DNA of 64,000 nucleotides, taken from NCBI RefSeq assembly GCF_028769735.1, contig NC_088169.1, forward strand, positions 42,747,229-42,811,228. Direction: 5' to 3'. This DNA comes from Zonotrichia leucophrys gambelii. Its lineage: Eukaryota > Chordata > Aves > Passeriformes > Passerellidae. A program made the position numbers and the translations under genes. Shown here piece after piece: positions 36,303 through 49,049 of the stretch. Positions within the stretch are counted from its first letter, which is position 1. Each line of letters opens with the position of its first letter. A model generated the notes under the pieces. It saw nothing but the letters and a program-made list of their open reading frames with translations. It had not been told where the DNA came from and ran no database searches.

Positions 36303-39300
36303 GACAGATAATGACAGCATTCAAGCATTTGTGCTGCACCAGAGTTTATAATACATAGGAAATCCTATGGAGAAAAGCTAATGATTAGAAAATATTTAGA
36401 CAATTTTATAAAATGAGAGTTTTTGTTTAAATAAGTGTTTATGGGCAATACTTGTAATTTTCTCTCATGCTGAAAGTATTGTTTTATTTCTCCTACAGGT
36501 GCATACAAAAGACTGCTGTGAAAATAATTTCTACTGTTTACACATGAATATTTTTGCATGCTATTTCTGTGCCTACTGAATATCCTTTAAAATAATTGTA
36601 AAGCAAAAGAAATATTAACAATAAAGCCACATAACTCATTTTGATATTGCTTTTGAATAATGTGGGTAAAAAGTTAAGCCCTGTTTAAACTGTTCTTTTT
36701 CACAATTTTTCTAGTAGTATAATGCATACAGCTCATCTGAGGTGGTAGCAAAAAAAGTTCAAAATTTAGCTGTTTATACAATCTCTCATAATCAATTGCT
36801 TCACTAATGGTTTACTTAGGAAGATAATGAAAGATGAACCTGTAAAGTAGCTGATCTCAGCAGAAAGGTTATAGCATACTTATGATACAAATCAGGAGAG
36901 ATAAGTACATTTATCCCTTAAGACCTCTACTAAGATCTGGATTAGTAGCTTTTGATACTTTTCCCAAAATGAAGAACAGTCCAAATCTTTGCTAGTCTTT
37001 ATAAGCCATGAGACAAATAAAAGTGAATATGAGGATAACATGCTTAAAAATCATGTCAATCCTTCAGAATATTTCTCTAGAAAATACACAGTATCTTTTT
37101 AGTGAGGGCAGAAGGACAAAAATCCTGGGATAATTATCTATTTTAACATTAGAGTCAGTACCTGACTTGAAAATTTCTAGCTACTTGCTCAGCCTTTTTG
37201 TCTGGGTACTTGTAGAAGAAACAAAGAGTGCAATGCCTGCACCATTCCTGAGAGAAAACCATAAGAAATTTATTGCTTTCCCGATTATCTACTACATGTA
37301 TTTGATACAGCTGAGTGTTAGCTTCTGCTTGTGCTGGTGCAGATTTACCCAAATGAGTGAAATCAAAGGACCACTGTTTAGATTTGAGTTAGGTGGATAT
37401 CAAGTTGCAAAAAAATGAAAATAGATTATACACTTTAGTATGAAAATTACTACCATAAGAGAATAAAATAAACCCACAATAAGTTATTTAATAAAGAAAC
37501 ACTGCTTGCATTACTTTTCATTATCTTTGGATGTGAATTTAAATAAACAGAGGACAAGTTCTAAAATCAGAACTCAATAATAACATTTAAAAACATCATT
37601 AGTAATTTAGGGTATTGTGAATCTTTCAACTCGGAAGACCAACTGATGACAGATATGCCTATTTATTTCTATTTTTTTGTGACAGCTATGGTTGCATGAT
37701 CACTTTCAATGACAAGGAAAACTGCACCTTTATGCAGAACAAAAATTATAGATGCTGTGAAATATTCAATGTTGGCTGCTGATTTTTCTTTTCCTCTCTC
37801 CAAATGAGAAATTACATCATAGTCGGTAAAATTCAGATACTGTTCCTTCAGGGAGAGTTTGCATAAGATACAATGCAGTTGGAGGTATTAAGGAGGTAAC
37901 AGGGTGCTTTGGAGGATATGTGGCATTCAGGATTTTTCTGAATCTCTCTCTGGAAACAGAAGTATTGGTAGCAGACTGAAGGACTACTATAACTTTGCTG
38001 TAGAAGAAAATAACATGGTTTTAAGCGAAATAAATATGAACTGAATGCCTAAAAAGTCTTATCTTAAAAATGCATTGTTTTTGAAAGGTGGGGTAAATAT
38101 TCTGTATCAAAACAGTAAAAACGTGTACTTCTATAATCATGTTAGACTCTCTTTCTAAAAAGGGCAACAGATGAGGATGACTTGTTAGTTGACAGAAAGG
38201 TATGAAAGTTAAAATGCTTTTCAACATCCAAATCATCCAAGGATGGATTTAGACTAGAAATGCTTAGATTTCTTCTTGCATATGCTGCTTATGGGCATAT
38301 GAATAAAAGCAAACAAAACATAATCTATTTGAACAGACCAAAATGTTAGAAGCAAAATTAGTCTTGATGTCAAAGTTAATTAATGTCCAACACTATTAGG
38401 GAGCCAAAAGCAATGGCAAATATTTCTTAAAAGGAAATAAATATTCTAATATTATCTTGTTCCTCAATTATCACTCTTCATAATATCAGCAGTTTTCAGG
38501 TGCTACCTCTGCTATTTATGTATTATAAGAGCACTTACTGCTACTACAGTAGCAGCATGAACACAGATTTCTGTTCCAACAGCTCTTCACATGTGTTTGA
38601 ACTGGAAAATTAGGTTACATTTGAGAAAAAAAAATCTCTAAAGTATGCCTAGAGTTATGTTTGCTGGTTTTTATGAAAGCACTTATAATCTTGGATTAAA
38701 GTTGAAAACAACTTGAGGAAAAAAATGACGAAAGGCTATTAATCTGCATTTACACTTAGGCTATTTTAATGGATTGCTCTTTATAATACATTTCAAATAA
38801 AGAAACTACACAATGAAATGAAGCAGGAACACGCTGACAAATTAGATTTTCTGAACCCTTCATGCATTGTACAGGGATGGACATATCTTTAAAGCAATAT
38901 ATCTTCCTGTTACATCTTGCAAAGCCCATGCAGATCTAACTGAATATCAAGGCCAGTATTTTTATAAAAACACTTCCATTTAACCAGTTAGGTTACTTAC
39001 ATAAATTCAATTTTTCATTGTAGAATAACTGAATCTCTAAAATTCAAGCTTCTTTTTCACTAATAATCTGATAAATACTGATTTCCAGTTTCAGCCACAA
39101 GGACTTGAAAGTCTCATTCGTGCTCAATTTAAAATCCTGGATTTAGGTGCTTTAGGGTGGCTTGCCATGATTACCTATCCTGCCAGCTACTGGTCTGTCT
39201 TTTTCTAACTGAAATGCATTTTCCTCTTGGCTCTCTGCCCAAATACTGTTAAGAAGCATTAGGTCCCAAGGCAGGCCTCATCCTTTTCCAGTTACACAGA

Positions 39301-40379
39301 GTACGAAGTGCTGATTCTACTATTTTACTGAAATTCTCACTATATTGTTCTTTATTTTATGGCTTGTCTCCGAATGCTCCCTGACCTAAGAACTTGCTGT
39401 TCATAAAGTGACGTGATTTCTCCTTTCACACAATTATAAAAGAACCCAATAACCCTGTTACTTTTACTTCCACTTCACTGATCTGAATACTGTTAGAATG
39501 TAAATTTGATAAGCTAGTATTTTGTCAGAGAAGCTAGCAAGATAATATTGTTTTAGCCTCAAGAAAATGTTTTGATTTTTTTTCAGGATTTCTTTATATG
39601 TGAAAACGGCATCTGGGAAGTATAGTCAAGGCAATTCTCAAACATATTTTCTTTTTCATGTTTATTATCACTGACATGTTATTCTTGATTAATAATTCCA
39701 GAAAATGAAAGCATAAATATTTTAATGCCAGGTGAGTACTTTAAAATCAAACTCTTCAAAATGATGTGTCTTAGCTTTTGAACTAAATGGTGAAACTCAC
39801 CCTGAATTAATTAAGGACAAAATGCTATTGCTGGTATATCTGCACCATTGTCTTTTTGCTATCACAGTCATGGGATGCCAGGTAATATAGATAGTTTGGT
39901 AAGTGTGGTTCAAGATGCTGTTAGGTTTCAGGTGCTGATCTCCAGTAAGATATCCCAGATCCCTACAGACCTGAGATCTGCAATATAGCACCTCTCTCCA
40001 TCCCTGAGATCCCACCTGTGAGGGCAGTTAAACCAGTCCTGTCTTGGTACTGGGTAGAGCCACAGTTTGTACCCAGCATCTGTGTAGCAACAAGCACAGC
40101 ACGCGACTGTGCTACACCTGAAGCCATCAGTAAGAAAAGCTCAACACTCACACACTCTCTCTCCATCCCCTAAACCTCCTCTGGGCTCTGACAAATAGGG
40201 GCATCCATCAGGCAGGTTCAAAGAAGTCAGAGTAGTTCTCTCAGTCTTTCAAGGTAAGTGAAAACAAGCCAAGTTCCCCAACAGATCTGACTTGTCTGTA
40301 GACTGTGAGCAGATTTTCCCCCCCTTGCTGATGCTCACCAGGACAAGCAATCCCAGTGACTTCTCCTATCCAATCCCAG

Positions 40380-40401
40380 TTTTTTTTTTTTTTTTTTTTT
40401 T
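40380..40401. repeat. Poly-T run of 22
   Basis: An uninterrupted run of 22 T. It could be the poly-A tail of a minus-strand retrocopy lying at higher coordinates, but no recognisable source sequence or AATAAA was seen there. Confidence 0.85.
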
Positions 40402-41397
40402 AGGAAGAAACTTTGTAATTCTCTATCTTGCTTCTTTGTTATGTTCTCACTTATCTAGCAAGAAATATCAGTATCTTGCACAGCGTCTCATAGGAGTAAA
40501 CATCATAAAACCTATGAGGAAGAGGAAAAAAGCCTTATAAGAATGTATATGCCTTGATGATGAATATCAAAAAAGTATGCTTAGAGTGATTTTTGAAAGA
40601 AATAATATTTTAAAATAATGCTTCCAACTAAAAATATGATAAAATTTATGGGCTAAGAATAGATGCCAGACTGGGTTTGTATCTAGAAAATAAATTATGT
40701 AGAAAATACTAATACATTGTGGAAAATATAGATGTATTTTTTTTCTGACTTCCCTAAGCATTAGATATGGTAACACTTTAAAAATTGTTAGTTTATATAA
40801 AGATGTTTAACATTTATTACTACAATAATTTAGATGCAGACAAAATTAGTTCAAGGGAGGAAAGCTACATATTTTGCCAGAAGGAAGTTACTCATAAGTT
40901 CCTTAAGAATATTTTAAATAGTGATTTTGGCAATAAGAGCAGAAATACACTAAAGAATGTTTTTCTAGAAACAAGACAGGAAGATATGAACACTATAGAG
41001 TGAGATGTAAATCTTCAGGAATAACAGAATTAGGAAGAAAGGTAACACAATTAGGAAATAATGTTACTGAGAGGAATAGCAAAATACATGACCAAAATAG
41101 GTTTACTCGTGGAAGAGAGGATAACTGAAAAATGCATAATGAAGGCTACAGCATGCATATATAACTTGTCACACTAGGTATTTGCAGAATTGAGGAAAAG
41201 TACCACTGCAACTTCATAAAGAAGAATATTTAACCTTATCTAGAATACTCCATGCATAATTCATTATTTACAAAAAGAAAAAGATGAATGCAAGCTAGAA
41301 TAAGTCTGAAGCAGTGCTACCTGGATGAAAGAAGAGTTTTCAGAAGAGAATTTTTACTTTCATTTACATTTAATCTGAAAATATGAAAGCCTTGTGA

Positions 41398-42070
41398 AGT
41401 TTATGGAACAAGTCCTCATGGATCCATTTCCAAGCACATTAAGGACAACAAGTGACTGTGAGCAGCCGTCACAGATCTACAAAGAGCAAACTGCACTTGA
41501 CCAACCTGATTGCTTTTTGTGAGGAGTTAACAGCCTCTGCAGATCCTGGAGCTGATCAGGAGGAAGCACTGGAATAACTTTTTTTTTATTTTAGTAGAGC
41601 CTTTGACAAAGTCTCCTTGTAGCCAAACTAGGTGAAGATGGGCTGCAAGTGTAAACTGCAGGTGGATGAAAAACTGCCTGTGCAAATTAGAATCAAAGCT
41701 AATAGTTCAAAGTCTAGCAGGCAACCAGTTTTGGGTACTGCTTCTCAAGAGTTGATTCTGAGGCTAATGACTCAGCTGAATGAATCAATGAATCTTTGTC
41801 AGCGATGTGAGTGATTGTTCAGGACAAACATCCAGTACATTAACAAATGGCACGTGGGGGAAACCTGTGATTGCTTGAGGTCAGAGCTGCTAGTCAGAAA
41901 GAGAGATGGAGAAAGGGCCATCATAAACTCCATGAAATTCAGCAGAGACAACTAACAAGCTTGTGCATCTTGGGGTGCAACACCAACATGCGACTGCAGC
42001 AATTCTGAAGATGGCTTCAAGGTCCTGGTAGATGACATGTCAGCATGACAATGTCTATTTTGCACTGGGT
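41398..42070 (+). mobile_element. CR1 LINE fragment, diverged
   Basis: CR1 ORF2 landmarks appear in order: 'atttccaagcacattaagga'; 'aactgcacttgaccaacctg'; 'gcctttgacaaagtctcc' (the KAFD-type motif of the reverse transcriptase); 'aaactccatgaaattcagc' and 'cttgtgcatcttggggtgc'. All frames are broken, and the 60-codon frame at 41632-41814 is a remnant inside the element. The 3' end, normally the best-kept part of a CR1, is not evident, so the right border is approximate. This may be a broken or 3'-deleted copy. Confidence 0.75.
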
Positions 42071-42750
42071 ATCCCAAAAGTGGACAGAGTGTTCCTTATG
42101 GTATGGTCCATACCTGATGCCATGCAACCCATATTCTCCTTAGTATACCTGAAGAGCCAGTTCTGGCAGGTTACAACACAATCTTTGTGTTATTTCAGAC
42201 ACTCTTAGTAAAAAAAAAAAAAAAAAAATGCTAGCACACAGACACAAAATAAGAATTGTGTGGTAGGGCCACAGGAGCATGACACAGGGCTGGGAAGGGA
42301 CTTAGCCCTGGAAGGACTAGTACAAAAATGGACAGGAGCCTTTCTATGAGCTACTGTGAGCTACTTAGCCTTCAGAGCCTTAGGCCACTGGAGTGAAAAG
42401 CAGATTACCTAGAGAAGTATAAGAGTAGGGAAAATGTGCAGCGACTTTTCTTCAACACTTTTTTCAACACTTTTCCAGCTGTGAGAAATGTTCTTGTGTT
42501 TCTCTTCAACTTTATGCCCAACAATTTAATTGAATGTCAGTAACTTTTCCTTGTACAATAAAACATGATGACCCACAATGACCTGGCTATTTTCTCCATC
42601 TATTATAGAGTTCTCCAGCATCTCCTTTGACCTGAACCAATCATTTCCTTTCAGTGCTGAATACTCTTAATCTATTTAATAATTCTGGTTGCATGGAAGT
42701 CTGTACTTCTAATGATCTTTCTCCAAGTACCTTTGCAAACTTACAAGATC
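42071..42750. other. Region with poly-A, uncertain origin
   Basis: A 19-base A run lies at 42210-42228. The part from about 42255 to 42345 is GC-richer ('gggctgggaagggacttagc') and could be a further decayed piece of the preceding CR1. I cannot align it with confidence. Confidence 0.35.
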
Positions 42751-42857
42751 TTTAGGGGTGTTTTTTTGGTGGGTTTTTGGTGTTTTGTTTTGTTTTTGGG
42801 TTTTATTAGGGTTTTTTTTTTTAATGTGGCTTGTTTTTTTGTTGTTTTTTTTTTTTC
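42751..42857. repeat. T/G-rich low-complexity tract
   Basis: The top strand is almost only T and G, with GTTTT-like units and long T runs. It is the complement of the A/C tract type at 35155-35412. A minus-strand Lys/Thr/Pro-rich frame here (42741-42953) is an artefact of this composition. Confidence 0.9.
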
Positions 42858-43617
42858 ACTTAGCTTATGAGCAGAATTAAATGAAATGTTCAAGATGCAG
42901 GCAAAATATTTGTTTGGATACCGGCATAGTGATGTTTCTTTTTGACTGGTCATTCTTAAAATCCCATAGGTTTTGTCTTTTTAACAGCTGTTGAGAAGCG
43001 AGACTTAATAACTGTTTTCTATGGATCTTCATTGTGTGCATTCTTATTGCTACATAATGCTATAAGTAAAATATAGATTAATTAGGTTTATTTTAATTCC
43101 ATCACCCTTCATTTGAAAGGACTGATAATTACTTTAGTTTTATCTGCCTTCTGCTACCTTTTTTTTTTTATTTTGGTCAATCATAGAGAGGTTAAAGAGC
43201 ACAAGTTTCATAAGTTTCAGCCTTTTAAGGTCACATCCAAACAATAATTTTCCAGTTGCCATCTCCAATTACTCTGGAACTGTGGAAATATAAGCAGGAG
43301 AGTATACAATTCCTATTGGTTTTTAACAGTACTTTTTGCTAGCATGTAAATTTAAGGCAGTTCCTTCTAGCGCCATTGCAAGAAATGAAATAGAGTAAAA
43401 TTAAATAATAAAGAAAGTAATTTAGCCATGAACCAGTGTTCTGGCACCACTCAACTGCCATTCAAATTTTCTCAATTTTGGTTGTATTTTCCTCTGGGAT
43501 GTTTTTTAAAAATGTGTAGAGAAATATTCCAAAGCACAACCTATCCCAGAAGTAGTAAAACAATAATATACCTAATTCTAAACAAAAACTTACTCATCTT
43601 TCATTTTCTGTTTCCTT

Positions 43618-43774
43618 CATAGAATCATTGAGTGGTTTGGGTTGGGAGAGACCTTAAAGATCATCCTGTTCCAGCCTCCTAGCCATAGGCAGGGACACTG
43701 TCCACTAGACCAGGTTGCTCCAAGACCCATCCTATCTGGCCTTGAACACTGCCAGGGATGAGGCATCCAAAATC
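43618..43774 (-). mobile_element. CR1 LINE 3' tail fragment
   Basis: On the plus strand the order is: 'catagaatcattgagtgg' (the inverted ATTCTATR tail), 'tttgggttgggagagacctt', 'aaagatcatcctgttccagc', 'ggcagggacactgtccacta', 'gaccaggttgctccaagacc' and 'ggccttgaacactgccaggg'. This is the inverted 3' end of an avian CR1, about 157 bp, truncated at its 5' side near 43774. It is a different CR1 subfamily from the 4355 copy, judging by its 3' UTR wording. Confidence 0.93.
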
Positions 43775-44915
43775 ATTCTTTGCTCTTTTTCATCACTTGG
43801 GCCTCCTGAAGCTGGTGCTCCCTGTTTATCAGTCATTAGAGATAAATGAGCTTATTGCTCATCAAAGAGTTTGACCATACCCACAGATGAGCCAGGAGCA
43901 TTGTGTTCTTGCAGTGACAGAGTATTTGCAAAATTATTTTCTTTGCCTTGAAGACTGATTTATTTACAAAGGAAATTTCTTGAGTCAGCTGCATCTCATC
44001 TTACTGATGATGGCCATGTCATCTCTCCTTGATCCCAGCAGAGTACTCTGCTCCACTACATCAACTCGCAGGAACACAGGAGAATAAAGCTGAGTATCTG
44101 TTTACCTACTAGTCTCCTTATTCTTTCTAAACAACTACTTATAGTTCAGATTTCCTAATGCCCTGCTGCCCCCGAATACAGCCTCCCAATCTCAAGGCAA
44201 TGTTGCTTCATTAACTTTATTCAGCTGTTTTCTTGTGATTTTGATATCATCCCTGACTTCAGCTCTCCTTATGTAAATATTGTTCATGAGATATTTTCAC
44301 TTATTTAAACAAAATTCAAACAAAAAATAATCTTGTTACTGAGAAAGGAAAACATTTCAAAGCAGATTTTTTTTTGATAACAGGTATTTTTACTGCTGAA
44401 AACCTGAACACTGTTAGCACACATAGCTTTTAAATCAAATCTCTGCTTCAACACAGAGTGATATTTGAATGGATTCCTTTTAATGAAATAAGACTTAGAA
44501 ACATATGAGTTTAGTTAATCAGCCCTCTATAGGAACACATGTAGAAATTATCATTTTCAAACAGATAAACATAGGAATTAGTAACTTTGACATATTAAAT
44601 TGTGGAAAATAATAACATTCCCCCTCAAATACATAAAAATTCAGTTCTTCCCCCATCCTCTTACTCTTTGGAAAGGGAAGTACTGCTGCAGTTGCTACCT
44701 TATCCAAGTAACTTATTTTCTGAATTAAAAGTGTACCTGAATTTATTGCCACAAAACAGTGGTTGTTGGAAAAATCTCTCAGTCTAAAGGGATGGGAAAT
44801 GCCTTTTCAATCCTGAGATTGGTTTGCTTGAGGTTGACAAGTCTGTTTGATTTTTGCTTCCAATTATAAGTCCTGAACCATAATTATATCTTATACAATA
44901 GCCATGTTATATGTC
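43775..44915. other. Unique DNA, nothing recognised
   Basis: No gene or repeat is recognised between the CR1 tail and the LTR fragment. The 77-codon minus frame at 44519-44752 has no motif. Confidence 0.5.
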
Positions 44916-45022
44916 TGGCTGGCACTGGCTCTGCCAGACATGGGGGAAGCTTCTGGCAGCTTCTCACAGAACCCAAACCTGTACCCCCCCCTCCCCACCA
45001 AAAACTGGCCATACAAACCCAA
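44916..45022 (-). mobile_element. Fragment of a family A LTR (5' end only)
   Basis: 'ggctctgccagacatggggg', 'aagcttctggcagcttctca' and the end 'caaaccca' correspond closely to plus-strand positions 9536-9631 of the family A LTR. Only the 5' terminal ~110 bp of the LTR is present, and the rest is missing at the low-coordinate side. A (TG)n-like patch follows at 45058-45068. The truncation probably reflects deletion after insertion. Confidence 0.85.
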
Positions 45023-47469
45023 TAGAACAACTTTTGGTTCTCTTCAACCAGATTTATATATGTGTGTGCATCCATGACTGTCGTTTCTCTTCAGTTAATG
45101 GGGATAACTTATTTACTTTTAGAAGCTCCTGTCTCTCCTACCTACAAAAACATAGCTGACAACTTAGGCAAAATGAGTAATTTAAATGGATTAGCGATTA
45201 GATGAACTGAAGCATAGCTCTCACTTCTAGAAAAGAGGAGAAAAATATTCTTTTTGAACTCATGCTAGTGTGCATTTGAATCATTCCTAACTGTTTCAGG
45301 CCCAAAGTCAACAATTCCACAGGCAGTATGAATCTCTGCTGACCTCAGTCATATTTGAACCACAACATAAAAATTCTGGATTCAATTGCTCTGTAGAAGT
45401 TGTCCCCATGTTTATCACTGCTGAAACATTACTCTGAATTTTCACAAACCTCTCCTGTAGTGACTTAGACTGGGAGGAATGTAGTTTAAACAATTCAAGA
45501 ACCTATTTTTGAGTACAAGCTACCAGGATCAAGGTCTTAGATTGTTTTTCCCATTAACCTTCCTAATGATGTCTCAATTAATTCAGAATATCAAATTCAA
45601 ATATTAATGCACTGAATTTAGTTTGGCCTGAAGAATAAAAAGAATTATTCTTCATTATGTCACTAGAGTTTAGCAATAACTTTTAATGAACAATTTATTT
45701 GATTAATTTAATCCTTTTCTCTGGTCATGAAGGGTTCATACTCTTCTCAAAGTCTAGCTACAACAATCAAGTCTCAGCTACAGAAAGTTCATAATACATT
45801 TTTTGTTGTGTTATGAAAGATTTATGACTGATTTGATATTTCAGTATTTCTGTTTTTAACAAATTTTGACTAGAAATTTACATTATATTTTCTGAATGAA
45901 GGAAATAGCTTGTGAAAAATTAAAATTGCAGTGTTGCCTTTTCTGGAAATAATGTGTAACATTTGTACACAATTCAGAAATTGCATTACACTTCTTTGCA
46001 GTTCAGTTGTAGCAATAGTTCAAAGTGAGAAATATCTAGTTAGAAAAAATATTTCTGGCTTTGTCTTTTTCTGTGAGAAACTTAATAGTTACTACAAATA
46101 CCATTATGTTTCCAATTATTAACAATATGAAATAAACGTGATAATGGCAAGCAATTACCTTGCTCCTATAACATAAAATGACCTGTTTCCTTTCATTCTT
46201 CCAAAGGATACAGAGACTTTTTTTTCCACAGGGTAATTATAAAAAGTAGAACAAAGACACAGAAATTCACAATCAGACCTCTGAAAACTTTTTTATCATG
46301 GAAGTGTAGCAATAAATTGTATTTAAAAAACGAACAGTATTCAGTGGCAGTATCAAAAAGAACTCTTATTCTACCCCATTCCAAGTACAGAGAACTTAAC
46401 AGAAGACTAAATTTCATGTAGACTATTCACAGGTTTCTTTTTTTTTTAATATTTGCAGTCTTTGGTAATTCAGTTGCTGACCAAAAAATGCCAGCTCAAT
46501 GAGTATCAATATTCAGCAAGTGCTGAATCTCAGTAGGAACGTACTGACAAATTTCTGGACAGTCAAATAAAATCACTGAGTATTCATAAAAGACACCAAT
46601 CAGAAGATGCCATGATCACAATGTGCAGGACTGCAGCTAATAAGTCTGAACAAAAAAAAAAAAAAAGAAAATACTAAGAAAAAATGTGTATGACAGCTTT
46701 CGAAAGAAATTATGCAACATCATAAAATGGTAAATATTTTGACAATGTTTTAATAGAGTGCTTTATTTTATGAATAAACATATTCAAGTTTTCTCACTTT
46801 TTTCAAAATGAAACACTGGCAAACTGAAAACATTTAATATATCTGAAAATACAAAACAAAAAAAGAAACCTCTCAACTCTCTGCACTACTTACTTGTGCT
46901 ATTGGATTACAATCAATGGCATATATACTCTTGCTCATAGCAACACTCTTATGCACTCTAGAGTACAAAATCACACTCATGTAGGGACAAAAACTCTCTA
47001 TTTCGCGTGTTCCATAAATATAGTACCTAAACGTATATGGTGTTGACTAATTAGTCGTTGAGTCGTTGTTTCCACATTACAAATTGAATTATGCCTATCT
47101 AAATTTCAAATTAATTCCATGAGTAAATTCCTCTACAACATCTATTTTTCTAGGGCAAAAAGATCACCTTTCAAGGACATGGAGTAGCACTTGCTACACC
47201 AGAAATGTGGTGGCCAGTCAAAACTCAGTTCTTTTATCTGCAATAATTTTTAGGCTCTCTTTTAGCCCTCTGAAATCTGTGATATATATGGAATTGGATA
47301 ACATTTATTTTAATATTTGAATAGTCACTAGAATTTACCAACGTACATATATACAGGTTCCTATGCATATACATACATCAATACTCATAAATATACACCC
47401 ACGTATACATTAACATATTTTGTATAATTTTTTCTTCTAAAGATTTTAGCTGTTTTCAAGCAAAGGCAC
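45023..47469. other. Unique AT-rich DNA
   Basis: Nothing recognised. A 15-base A run lies at 46652-46666. A small cluster of CpG sites occurs in otherwise CpG-poor DNA at about 47003-47067. Confidence 0.55.
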
Positions 47470-49049
47470 ATTTTTCTGGGAAAGTCAAGACCCCATCTGA
47501 AGCTGAATCTGAAAATGTGCAGGAAAGGCCACAAGGACTTCTAGAGGTCTATCAACAGCAAATGAAAAAGTGTGGGCCCACTGTCAAATGGGAATGGGTA
47601 CCTCATGACACAGGACATGGCAAAGGCTGAGGTGTTCAACACCTTCCTAACCTTGACAAGGTGATCTTGGTAAGACCAGCCTTCATTAATCCCGGCCCTG
47701 AGACCTACTGAAACAAGGAAGATTAAAGGTTGGTGGAGGAGGATCAAGTCAGGGAACATTTAAACTGAATGGACAGAGACCACTTCTATCTGGATGGGAT
47801 GCAGCCATGAGTGGAGAGGAAGATGGCTCCCACCATTCAAAAACTCTCTGAAATACCTTTTTAAGGTTAAGGCAATACAGGGGGGTTTCTGAGGTGTGGA
47901 AGAAAGCAAATGTCATTTTTATCTTCAGGAAGTAGAAGATGGAGGACCCAGGGAACTTCCAGTCTCACCAGAGTATCTGGGCAGGTGATAAAGCAAATCA
48001 TCTACAAAGCCATTTCTAAGCACAGGAAGACCAAGAAGTGACTGGGTATAGTCAGCATAGATTTATGGAGGGAAAAGCATGCTTGATCAAATCAATAACT
48101 TTCAAAAGTGAAAGTATTAGAGCTCTGGATGAAGGAAAAACAGTGACACATTTTATCTTTGACTTCAGCAAAGACATGACCTGGATGATGGGACAGACTG
48201 CAACCTTTGGAAATTTGCAGATTACACGAAGCAAAGATGATTATCTGGTAGACCAGATGGTTGCGTTGCCATCCAGAGGGACTTCTAAAGGATGAAGAAA
48301 TGGACTAACAGAAACCTCATGAAGTTCATCAAAGGGAAATAAAGTCCTGCATATGGGGAAGAATAACCCCATGAGCCAGTATGGACTGGGGCTGACTGGC
48401 CAGAAGGTTTTCAGACAAGAACCTGAAAGACAAGAAGTTGAATAAGAACCAGTAGTGTGCCACTGCAGAAAAAAAAAATCCCAACAGCTTCCCAGAGCAT
48501 TATTATGAGTGTTTCCAGCAAGTTGAGGGAAAATTACCTTGCCCTCTGCTGAGCCCTGGTGAGTCGACACCTGGCGTACTGTGTTGAGTTCTGGTCATCC
48601 AGTACAAAAGGAACATGGAAACACAAGAGGGAGTACAGCAAAATCCCACAAAGATGATTAAGGGATTGGAGCATCTGTCATATGAGAAGAGGCTGAGAGA
48701 GCCACAATTGTTTAATGGGAGAAGGAAGGTTCAGGATGATCCTCTCAGTGTGGATTTGACAGGAATAAAGAAGACTGAGCCAAACACTTTTCAGTAGTGT
48801 CCAATTGTAGAACAAGAGGCAAAGAAAACTGATACATTTTATTTAAATCTTAAAAAAATCTTTTTCTGAAAGGGTGATTGGAAGAAGTTGCCCAGAGAGG
48901 TTGTGGAGACTCCAACCTTGACGTTATCCAAAGCCCAGCTGGACTCCATCCTTGGCAACTTGTTCTTTTTGACTATTTTGAAGCAGACACGTTGGACTAG
49001 ATGGTCCTTGGGGACTTTGTCCAACTTCAGCCATTCTGAAATTCTGTAA
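47470..49049 (+). mobile_element. CR1 LINE, 5'-truncated, with internal deletion in the RT region
   Basis: CR1 ORF2 landmarks run in order from 'aaaaagtgtgggcccac' through 'gaggaggatcaagtcaggga', 'tggatgggatgcagccatga', 'gaaagcaaatgtcattttta', 'atgcttgatcaaatc', 'gacttcagcaa' (48161-48171, the DFSKA-type RT motif), then directly 'gacctggatgatgggacaga' and 'aaatttgcagattacacg' (48211-48228, FADDT-like but with the second Asp codon changed). Next come 'aacctcatgaagttcatcaa', 'gaataaccccatgagccagt', 'aagatgattaagggattgga', 'ccagagaggttgtggagac', 'ttggactagatggtccttgg' and the tail 'ccattctgaaattctgtaa'. Frames at 48038-48295 and 48615-48797 are remnants. Many stops and frameshifts make it a dead copy. 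Confidence 0.92.

Larger units (their letters stand above)
35413..41397. other. Mostly unique AT-rich DNA
   Basis: No gene or recognisable transposon was found. A GC-richer stretch at 39955-40330 contains C/T-rich words and opposing short frames without motifs. A 22-base T run lies at 40380-40401. An imperfect hairpin is at 36272-36302. Confidence 0.5.

Noticed and set aside
48038..48797. Frames resembling reverse-transcriptase pieces
   Set aside because: They are remnants of the broken CR1 at 47470-49049, not a host gene.
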